From Candidatus Omnitrophota bacterium (GTDB lineage Bacteria; Omnitrophota; Gorgyraeia; Gygaellales; Profunditerraquicolaceae), in the NCBI GenBank assembly GCA_016931435.1, contig JAFGET010000063.1, positions 1 to 11,994 on the forward strand: 11,994 nt of DNA. The letters are read 5' to 3'. Position numbers and translations under genes: made by a program. Positions 7,901 to 11,994 of the stretch are shown piece by piece. A model generated the notes under the pieces. It was not told the DNA's origin and did no database searches. It was given only the letters and a program-made list of their open reading frames with translations. Numbering within the stretch: position 1 is the first letter of the stretch; each line of letters opens with the position of its first letter.

Positions 7901-7988
7901 CCCCGTACTAAAGTCCGGGGATTCATCCCGAGCAGAAAAAATACAATTTCATTCATCCCGCGCGTTAAAGCTCGGGGATTTATGCGAG
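7901..7988 (+). repeat. Pair of REP-like short palindromes
   Basis: Two similar hairpins lie in the 113-bp gap between the second and third pilin genes. The first (7901-7920) has arms CCCCGTACT and AGTCCGGGG. The second (about 7955-7980) has a looser match between CCCGCGCG and CTCGGGG. Both are followed or preceded by ATTCATCCCG or a variant (7921-7930, 7951-7960), and both keep a TAAAG centre. This is the layout of bacterial REP-type repeats, which are often mobilised by IS200-like RAYT transposases. No such transposase is in view. Confidence 0.6.
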
Positions 7989-8010
7989 GGATTAAAGGGA
8001 GGACGGAAAA

Positions 8011-9768
8011 ATGGCGCGCCTATTCGCCGCAAAAAAAGGCTTTGCCCTTATCCTGGTATATATAGCCACCGCATTTTTTACGATATTGTCCCTGCCTCTT
8101 TTGGATAAGATAATAAACGAAACATGGGGGCTTAAGCGCCAGAGGATGGAAAAGGAGGTTTTTTATCTGGCTGAAGGCGCGATAGAAGATGCCATCAGCC
8201 AGTTTACTTACGCCATAGCTAATTTCCAGGCGGATCCTGATGTGGAACGTTATCCGGATACGGGAGTTATCACTACCCTTTACGCCGCCTCTTCGGCATT
8301 TCCTTCCGGGGCAGAGGCCGATTCGGTGATCAATGAAGCCGAAGAAGAGACCCGTCTGATCACTGACTCTGACGGGACGGTGGTAGAAGTAAAGGCCTAT
8401 GTCGTCACTTCCACCTGCGAGCATCCTGCCAATAGCAACATAAAAGCGACACTCAACCAGGCGGTAATTTTAAGGCTGGTCTATACTTTCCAGCATACGG
8501 TATTTTATTCTCAGGACTTAGAGATCCTGCCGGCGCCTTCAATGACATTGGCCGGAAGGATCCACAGTAACAGCGATATCTTCCTTGATTGTTACGATAG
8601 CGGAGCAACTTTGACCGTAAATTCCGAATACCTGCGTTCTGCCGGGCATATTTACCACGGGCGCAAGATCGACCGCAGGCATAGCCCGGGGAGGGTAAGG
8701 ATCAAAAAAGCCGGGACAGGAAGCTATAATTATATGAATCCCAGCGGCTTTTTAAATGTGCCTCCTTATTATGACAGCGAATCATGGCCTTCGGCAGATG
8801 GGACATGGATTGCAGACGCTACCACGCGCTGGGGCGGGACGGTGCAGGACTCAAGCCACGGCGTTTCCGAGCTGGTGGTCCCCTCGGTCGGCTCTATCGC
8901 CACCGACGGTTATTATTCCCAGATCGCCAATATCTATATATATAACGATACTGTCTATACCGGGCTTCCCGCGGCATTAGGAGGCAGCGGCGTGCCGATA
9001 TCTGAAGGATCCGGAGCGGATGACCTTCCTCCGGGAACGATCACTACTACAGACCAGTTCAAGAATAACCGCGAAGGTAAATTCGTCTCTATGACTAATA
9101 TAGATATGCAGAAATTGGCCGGATATGTGGATGACGCCGATAAAGCCGACGGCGTGCCTTCACGCACTTCCCGTATCCCTTCAAACGGGCTGATGTATGT
9201 CACCCGCGACCAGGCAGTAGGGGCAGGAGAGCAGCCCGGCATACGGTTGGTAAAGGGGGATGAAATAGAGCGCTCAAACGGCCTTACCGTAGTTTCAAAC
9301 GACCCGGTATATGTCCAGGGTGATTATAATACCGTAAGTAAAAAAGCCGCCGCGATAATCTGTGATTCGTTGAATATTCTTTCTAACTCCTGGGATGATG
9401 ACGCGGATTCGACGCAGACTACAGAACCGAATTTTTCAACATACAGGACCGCTTCTACCACTACGGTCAACGCGGCTTTTATCGCCGGCACAGAGACCAC
9501 GATGCCGTGGACCAGTGACGGAGGAGGGCTGCAGAACTATCCTCGCTTCCACGAGAAGTGGACTGGCATCACCTTGAATATCACCGGCTCATTCGTGTCC
9601 TTAGGGGAAAGCCAGATCGCTACCGGCCACTACGCCTGGGGCCCGCCGCAATACTACCCTCCAAATAGGAATTGGCAGTGGGATACGGATTTTTCCAACC
9701 ACTCTAATCTTCCTCCTTTTACTCCCTGGGCGGTAGAAGCGCGCAGGGGGGCATGGTGGAAGGATTAA
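8011..9768 (+). CDS. Large PilX-like pilus-associated protein
   Basis: The 585-aa product starts with a prepilin-like end, KKG then FALILVYIATAFFTILSL, but has Leu where pilins have Glu at +5. Next comes a segment typical of PilX (FYLAEGAIEDAI, about residues 54-65). The long remainder is unlike normal PilX (about 150-200 aa). It includes AGRIHSNSDIFLD (181-193), a motif seen in large uncharacterised pilus-associated proteins of uncultured bacteria. It is rich in Ser, Thr, Gly, Tyr and Trp, and ends with a Trp/Pro-rich tail (RGAWWKD). It probably lies outside the inner membrane, as a pilus-tip or surface protein. The ATG at 8011 has GGGAGG (7997-8002) 8 nt upstream. Being third after PilV- and PilW-like genes supports the PilX assignment. 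An alternative is a GspK-like tip component, which also lacks Glu5. No catalytic motif was recognised. Confidence 0.72.
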   Translation: MARLFAAKKGFALILVYIATAFFTILSLPLLDKIINETWGLKRQRMEKEVFYLAEGAIEDAISQFTYAIANFQADPDVERYPDTGVITTLYAASSAFPSGAEADSVINEAEEETRLITDSDGTVVEVKAYVVTSTCEHPANSNIKATLNQAVILRLVYTFQHTVFYSQDLEILPAPSMTLAGRIHSNSDIFLDCYDSGATLTVNSEYLRSAGHIYHGRKIDRRHSPGRVRIKKAGTGSYNYMNPSGFLNVPPYYDSESWPSADGTWIADATTRWGGTVQDSSHGVSELVVPSVGSIATDGYYSQIANIYIYNDTVYTGLPAALGGSGVPISEGSGADDLPPGTITTTDQFKNNREGKFVSMTNIDMQKLAGYVDDADKADGVPSRTSRIPSNGLMYVTRDQAVGAGEQPGIRLVKGDEIERSNGLTVVSNDPVYVQGDYNTVSKKAAAIICDSLNILSNSWDDDADSTQTTEPNFSTYRTASTTTVNAAFIAGTETTMPWTSDGGGLQNYPRFHEKWTGITLNITGSFVSLGESQIATGHYAWGPPQYYPPNRNWQWDTDFSNHSNLPPFTPWAVEARRGAWWKD

Positions 9769-9793
9769 TAAAGACCGCCCTCCTAAAAATTAT

Positions 9794-9821
9794 TTGACTA
9801 CAAAGTTATTTAAGATAGAAT
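9794..9821 (+). promoter_or_regulatory. Predicted sigma70 promoter, likely the ancestral tRNA-Asn promoter
   Basis: TTGACT (9794-9799), a 16-bp spacer, then TAGAAT (9816-9821). Transcription would start near 9828, a few bases before the tRNA-Asn-like 5' sequence at 9833. This is the natural position for a tRNA promoter. As it stands, the transcript would run through the split tRNA copy, the GIY-YIG gene and the intact tRNA-Asn to the terminator at 10247-10281. Confidence 0.6.
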
Positions 9822-9830
9822 ATTAACACC

Positions 9831-9884
9831 ATTCCCCCTTTCCGTCGCAGGCGGATCCGCCTCCGGCGGAAGCTCAGTCGGGGG
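9831..9884 (+). pseudogene. 5' tRNA-Asn fragment split by a 30-bp palindrome
   Basis: ATTCCCCCTT (9831-9840) and AGCTCAGTCGG (9871-9881) together equal, base for base, the sequence 10166-10186 that begins the intact tRNA-Asn. Thirty extra bases sit between them, at the junction of tRNA positions 8 and 9. After AGCTCAGTCGG the copy ends and the sequence diverges (GGGTATCATAC). CCCCC (9834-9838) can still pair with GGGGG (9880-9884). It cannot make a tRNA because the anticodon and T arms are absent. Confidence 0.8.
9841..9870 (+). repeat. 30-bp imperfect palindrome inserted in the tRNA copy
   Basis: The 30 bases fold on themselves as two 15-nt halves (9841-9855, 9856-9870) differing at two positions (one G-T wobble, one C-C mismatch), centred on GGCGGATCCGCC. 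Its ends fall exactly where the tRNA sequence is interrupted, so it behaves as an inserted palindromic unit. Comparable units are known to sit inside genes and tRNAs in some bacteria, for example the Rickettsia palindromic elements; relation to those is not claimed. Confidence 0.75.
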
Positions 9885-9904
9885 TATCATACTGAACGAA
9901 AGGT

Positions 9905-10147
9905 ATGTATTTTGTATATGTACAGAGAAGCAGTAGAAATCATAAGCGATATATTGGATTCACAGAAAAAGATATGCAGGTTAGGCTTTCCGAGCATAAT
10001 TATGGCTCTGGGCGTTGGACGCGAAATAATGGCCCATTTGTTTTGGTACATGTTCAAGAATGCGATAATATTATAGAAGCAAAGAGTTTAGAAAGATTTC
10101 TAAAATGTGGTCAAGGCAGGCAATGCCTTGATGAATTAGGTATATAA
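9905..10147 (+). CDS. Small GIY-YIG family endonuclease
   Basis: The 80-aa product is a single GIY-YIG nuclease domain of the UvrC/SLX1-like short type. The first motif is FVYV (residues 3-6, with Tyr5) and the second YIG (16-18). Arg27 and His31 follow in VRLSEH, and a catalytic Glu is likely Glu63 in SLERFLK. All expected catalytic positions appear present, so it may be active in cutting DNA. There is no DNA-binding extension of the kind seen in longer homing enzymes. The ATG at 9905 follows AAAGG at very short spacing. It is flanked by a tRNA-Asn fragment 20 bp upstream and the intact tRNA-Asn 20 bp downstream. The gene is visibly AT-rich relative to the pilin genes. That position suggests a mobile or tRNA-targeted unit, but the function is inferred. 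Confidence 0.85.
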   Translation: MYFVYVQRSSRNHKRYIGFTEKDMQVRLSEHNYGSGRWTRNNGPFVLVHVQECDNIIEAKSLERFLKCGQGRQCLDELGI

Positions 10148-10167
10148 TGTTCTTTAACATAATCTAT

Positions 10168-10240
10168 TCCCCCTTAGCTCAGTCGGTAGAGCGAGTGGCT
10201 GTTAACCACCAGGTCCGAGGTTCGAGTCCTCGAGGGGGAG
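10168..10240 (+). tRNA. tRNA-Asn (anticodon GTT)
   Basis: The 73-nt gene folds as a full cloverleaf. The acceptor pairs TCCCCCT (10168-10174) with AGGGGGA (10233-10239) and G73 at 10240. The D arm is GCTC/GAGC. The anticodon loop CTGTTAA has GTT at 10201-10203. The T arm is CGAGG/CCTCG around TTCGAGT. The anticodon stem is AGTGG/CCACC, with an A27-C43 mismatch at its base. The 3' CCA is not encoded, so it must be added by a nucleotidyltransferase. The nearest upstream promoter of good quality is before the GIY-YIG gene. A TATAAT at 10143-10148 lacks a matching -35. tRNA-Asn is a natural queuosine substrate; a link to the QueG-like gene in this window is speculative. Confidence 0.95.
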
Positions 10241-10246
10241 TTGATT

Positions 10247-10281
10247 AAAAAAGCTCAGCTATTTCAAGCTGGGCTTTTTTA
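10247..10281 (+). terminator. Intrinsic terminator after tRNA-Asn
   Basis: A stem of AGCTCAGCT (10252-10260) with AGCTGGGCT (10267-10275; one G-T wobble), flanked by A and T runs that extend the pairing, is followed by T6. It lies 7 nt beyond the tRNA end and is the expected end of the tRNA transcript. The A-run on the other side makes it potentially bidirectional. Confidence 0.88.
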
Positions 10282-10287
10282 TTAGGC

Positions 10288-10411
10288 ATTCCCCCGAGAG
10301 GACGAAGTCCCCGCAGAAGGGCGGGGCACCGGCCTATCCGATTAGGCCGGGTGCCTAAGAGGGGGAGCTCTTTGAGGAGCGAACGCAGTGAGCGACAGGT
10401 CCGAGGTTCGA
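10288..10411 (+). pseudogene. Degenerate, insert-bearing tRNA-Asn-like copy
   Basis: Blocks of the intact tRNA recur in order. These are ATTCCCCC (10288-10295), AGCTC (10366-10370), GAGCGA (10377-10382) and CAGGTCCGAGGTTCGA (10396-10411, identical to 10210-10225). Between the first two lies about 70 nt of strongly structured sequence, and the D loop and anticodon arm are replaced (TTTGAG; ACGCAGTGAGCGA). After the T loop the match stops, so there is no acceptor 3' strand in the normal place; a GGGGGA at 10361-10366 can pair with TCCCCC at 10290-10295 instead. No anticodon can be assigned. It is read as a decayed or rearranged tRNA copy. Confidence 0.65.
10300..10355 (+). repeat. Three stacked hairpins inside the third tRNA-like copy
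   Basis: In order: GGAC/GTCC around GAA (10300-10310); CCCCGC/GCGGGG around six bases (10309-10326); and GGCACCGGCCTA (10325-10336) with 10343-10355, 12 bp with one bulged G and a 6-nt loop. TTAGGCA (10282-10288) can alternatively pair with TGCCTAA (10352-10358). The insert sits at about the same tRNA position as the 30-bp palindrome of the first copy. Confidence 0.7.
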
Positions 10412-10433
10412 ATTATAGTAGAAGATCATCTCC

Positions 10434-10461
10434 TTGACAAAAAACCACCTAGGCGTACAAT
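10434..10461 (+). promoter_or_regulatory. Strong predicted sigma70 promoter
   Basis: TTGACA (10434-10439) is a perfect -35. A 16-bp spacer is followed by TACAAT (10456-10461). The start is expected near 10468. It is the best promoter in the window and leads straight into a short terminator-ended leader. Confidence 0.72.
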
Positions 10462-10467
10462 AAAAAG

Positions 10468-10545
10468 CATCAAAATGAGGTGATGGGTGAGCATAATAGA
10501 TCAGTGATTTTAGAGCGCCTGTGGATTTTACGCAGGTGCTTTTTT
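10468..10545 (+). ncRNA. Candidate small RNA or attenuated leader of about 78 nt
   Basis: A strong promoter upstream and an intrinsic terminator at 10514-10545 bound a short transcript that does not resemble a tRNA or any RNA family I recognise. It is either a free small RNA or the leader of the binding-protein gene at 10622, with the terminator as a regulated attenuator. A 24-codon frame (ATG at 10483, TAA ending 10557) overlaps it and crosses the terminator, with GAGG just upstream; a peptide is not convincing. Boundaries are predicted, not measured. Confidence 0.4.
10514..10545 (+). terminator. Intrinsic terminator upstream of the binding-protein gene
   Basis: A 10-bp stem pairs AGCGCCTGTG (10514-10523) with CGCAGGTGCT (10531-10540), with two G-T wobbles and a 7-nt loop, followed by T6. 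It lies about 50 bp after a strong promoter and 76 bp before the next gene. That gene's expression would therefore need readthrough or another promoter; none of good quality was seen between 10546 and 10606. Confidence 0.82.
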
Positions 10546-10621
10546 ATAATTTTGTAAATTATTGAGGGCACGGAACTTTGATTTAATTTAAACGGCAGAG
10601 TTAATAAGGAGGAAGGGAAAG

Positions 10622-11533
10622 ATGAAAAGAATTGTGGCGATAGCGGTGTTAATTATGCTTGTAAACTTTACCGGACAGGTCTTCGCTGAGGATATTACGA
10701 TCGCATTGATTCCTAAGGGGCTGGATAATCCTGTTTTCGAACCGGCAAGAATAGCAGCCGAAGATGAAGCAAAAAAATTAGGGGTAAAATTACTCTGGGT
10801 AGGGGCGGCGGAGACTGATACTGAAGCAGAGATATCCGTTATCGAAGAAATTATTAAAAGAGGAGTAGACGCGATCGGAATAAGTGTAAATGATGCGACC
10901 GCGTTAAACTGGGTAATCGCAAAGGCGATAGATTCGGGGATCTTAGTTTCAACATGGGATTCCGATGCGCAGGGAAGCAAGAGGCTTTTTTATATAGGGA
11001 CCGATAATTATAAGGGAGGTTTCCAGTGCGGCATGGAGATGAAAAAACTTCTTGGCGGCAAGAAGAAAATAGCAGCGCTTTCGGGCGACCCCGGTGCTTT
11101 TAACTTGAATGAAAGGATCAGGGGCTTTACCGATGCCGTTAAGGATGCCGATATTAAAATAGTTACGGTAATGTATTGCTATGACAATATCGAGAGAGCG
11201 GCGTCTTCAATCGAATCCTATACGAAAACTAATGCTGATGAGTTTGACGGATGGTTTTTCGTAGGGGGTTGGCCGCTTTTTGCACAGTTGGATAAATTAC
11301 CGAATTTTAAAGAGTTCAAGGGCAAGGTCGTCTGTTTTGATTATTTTCCGCCAGGTAAGCCATGGGTTGAGCAGGGGATTATCGATGTCTGTGTCGCCCA
11401 GGATTTCGCCAAGATGGGAAGGTTGAGCGTGCGGTATCTGGCCGAGATGCTAAGGAAGAAAGACGCTACATATCCGGAAATCAATGATTCAGGCCTCTTC
11501 CGTGTCGATAAGAGTAATATCCAGGAATACTAA
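10622..11533 (+). CDS. Periplasmic sugar-binding-type protein (Peripla_BP_4 / RbsB-like)
   Basis: The 303-aa product begins with a Sec signal peptide: MKR, a hydrophobic core, and QVFA with cleavage expected after Ala22. No lipobox Cys is present, so it should be free in the periplasm. The mature part shows the type I periplasmic binding fold in order: ITIALIPKGLDNPVFEP, AEDEAKKLGVKLLWVG, IIKRGVDAIGISVNDA, GILVSTWDSDA and YIGTDNYKGG, then AALSGDPGAFNLNERIRGF and the second lobe. This is the ribose/xylose/autoinducer-2 binding family; the exact ligand cannot be read from sequence. The ATG at 10622 follows AAGGAGGAAGGG (10607-10618). No ABC permease or ATPase follows; the next gene is a membrane sensor, so the protein may deliver ligand to a receptor instead of a transporter. 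Confidence 0.88.
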   Translation: MKRIVAIAVLIMLVNFTGQVFAEDITIALIPKGLDNPVFEPARIAAEDEAKKLGVKLLWVGAAETDTEAEISVIEEIIKRGVDAIGISVNDATALNWVIAKAIDSGILVSTWDSDAQGSKRLFYIGTDNYKGGFQCGMEMKKLLGGKKKIAALSGDPGAFNLNERIRGFTDAVKDADIKIVTVMYCYDNIERAASSIESYTKTNADEFDGWFFVGGWPLFAQLDKLPNFKEFKGKVVCFDYFPPGKPWVEQGIIDVCVAQDFAKMGRLSVRYLAEMLRKKDATYPEINDSGLFRVDKSNIQEY

Positions 11534-11569
11534 TTTTATTTATACAAACAGCGTTTTAAGGATAAAGAA

Positions 11570-11994
11570 ATGAAATTGGGTAAAAAATTGATGATGGGCG
11601 GCGTTATGTTCACGCTTGTCCCCCTTTTAACTCTGGGATTATTTTTAATCACCAAGGGGGCCAAGATGGTCCAAGAACGGGAGTTAGCGCGCCTGGTGAG
11701 CATGCGCAGGGCCATTGAAGAATTTATTGATACGACGCTGCTGGAGGAAAAAAAGCTCTTAAAGAATTTTTATAGCGACCAGATGGTGCAGAAAGGCGCA
11801 GAGATGCTTCTGCGGGAGGTGCCAGGAGTCGCCCAGTTTTATTTCGATAAATATACTACTATTTACCACGATAAAAATAATTACGAAGTTTTTTTCATAG
11901 CCGATAATAAAGGAAAAGTGATTGCCGATACGGCAAAAGGTAGTTATAGGAATTTAGATATTTCCCAAAAAGAATTTTTTAAGAAAGCCGTGCG
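11570..11994 (+). CDS. Membrane sensor with Cache-like extracellular domain (chemoreceptor or kinase), 5' part
   Basis: An open frame runs from the ATG at 11570 off the window end (141 full codons plus two bases). AAGGA (11558-11562) lies 7 nt upstream. The N-terminus is basic (MKLGKK), then a transmembrane helix at about residues 9-28, then a helical region (ERELARLVSMRRAIEEFIDT) entering the periplasm. EVFFIADNKGKVIADTAKGSY with LDISQKEFFKKAV (106-140) is the typical core of a Cache domain, which senses small ligands in chemoreceptors, histidine kinases and cyclic-di-GMP enzymes. The output domain is beyond the window, so the class is undecided; a methyl-accepting chemotaxis protein is my first guess. 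It starts 36 bp after the binding-protein stop, suggesting that the two are cotranscribed and work together. Confidence 0.72.
   Translation, partial: MKLGKKLMMGGVMFTLVPLLTLGLFLITKGAKMVQERELARLVSMRRAIEEFIDTTLLEEKKLLKNFYSDQMVQKGAEMLLREVPGVAQFYFDKYTTIYHDKNNYEVFFIADNKGKVIADTAKGSYRNLDISQKEFFKKAV

Noticed and set aside
8756..8980. Short open frame inside the PilX-like gene
   Set aside because: It is an out-of-frame shadow of the large gene with low-complexity content and no start signal.
10143..10148. TATAAT just upstream of tRNA-Asn as its own promoter
   Set aside because: No -35 element is found at 15-19 bp upstream, and the hexamer overlaps the nuclease stop codon; it could still act weakly.
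10483..10557. 24-codon open frame (MGEHNRSVILERLW...) in the leader
   Set aside because: It runs through the intrinsic terminator stem and T-tract and has a poor SD spacing; a leader peptide would be expected to stop before the hairpin. Kept only as a note under the candidate RNA.
10578..10606. TTGATT as a promoter for the binding-protein gene
   Set aside because: The -10 region (TTAATA) is poor and would place the start inside the ribosome binding site.
1..11994. CRISPR array or insertion sequence with transposase
   Set aside because: No regularly spaced repeats with spacers and no transposase-like protein were seen on either strand; the repeats present are isolated palindromes and tRNA copies.

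Overview
The window (11,994 bp) reads as bacterial chromosome with every recognisable gene on the + strand. It suggests an uncultivated, anaerobic, Gram-negative-type bacterium. The grounds are a class II (B12-dependent) ribonucleotide reductase, an archaeal-type cofactor-independent phosphoglycerate mutase, a short oxygen-sensitive-looking iron-sulfur protein, several prepilin-like proteins, a secreted periplasmic binding protein, and many small interspersed palindromes. The overall style fits candidate phyla such as Omnitrophota, but that placement is inference from gene content and repeat style, not from a marker gene.

Layout. Positions 1-735 hold the 3' end of nrdJ, followed by an 18-bp hairpin and apgM (817-2100). 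An AT-rich imperfect palindrome (about 2111-2209) runs up to the start of mnmG (2210-4093). mnmG overlaps a QueG-like double [4Fe-4S] protein by 32 bp. A Na/Pi-cotransporter-type protein and greA follow, each with a 2-nt gap, so mnmG to greA looks like one operon. A fresh promoter at about 6849-6877 precedes a three-gene prepilin cluster that resembles PilV, PilW and PilX in order. The third member is unusually large (585 aa). Two REP-like hairpins separate the second and third genes.

The stretch 9790-10420 is the most unusual. A good sigma70 promoter leads into a copy of the 5' part of tRNA-Asn that is split by a 30-bp palindrome. Then come a small GIY-YIG nuclease gene, an intact tRNA-Asn(GTT), an intrinsic terminator, and a third, heavily modified tRNA-Asn-like copy. 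In that third copy a structured insert of about 70 nt sits at nearly the same place as the 30-bp palindrome. The nuclease gene lies between the promoter and the intact tRNA, so the two may be transcribed together.

From 10434 a promoter and a terminator only about 50 bp apart define a candidate small RNA or attenuated leader. Downstream are a secreted sugar-type periplasmic binding protein (10622-11533) and the start of a membrane sensor with a Cache-like extracellular domain (11570 to the window end). The latter pair looks like a ligand-binding and receptor module rather than an ABC importer, because no permease or ATPase gene follows in the visible sequence.
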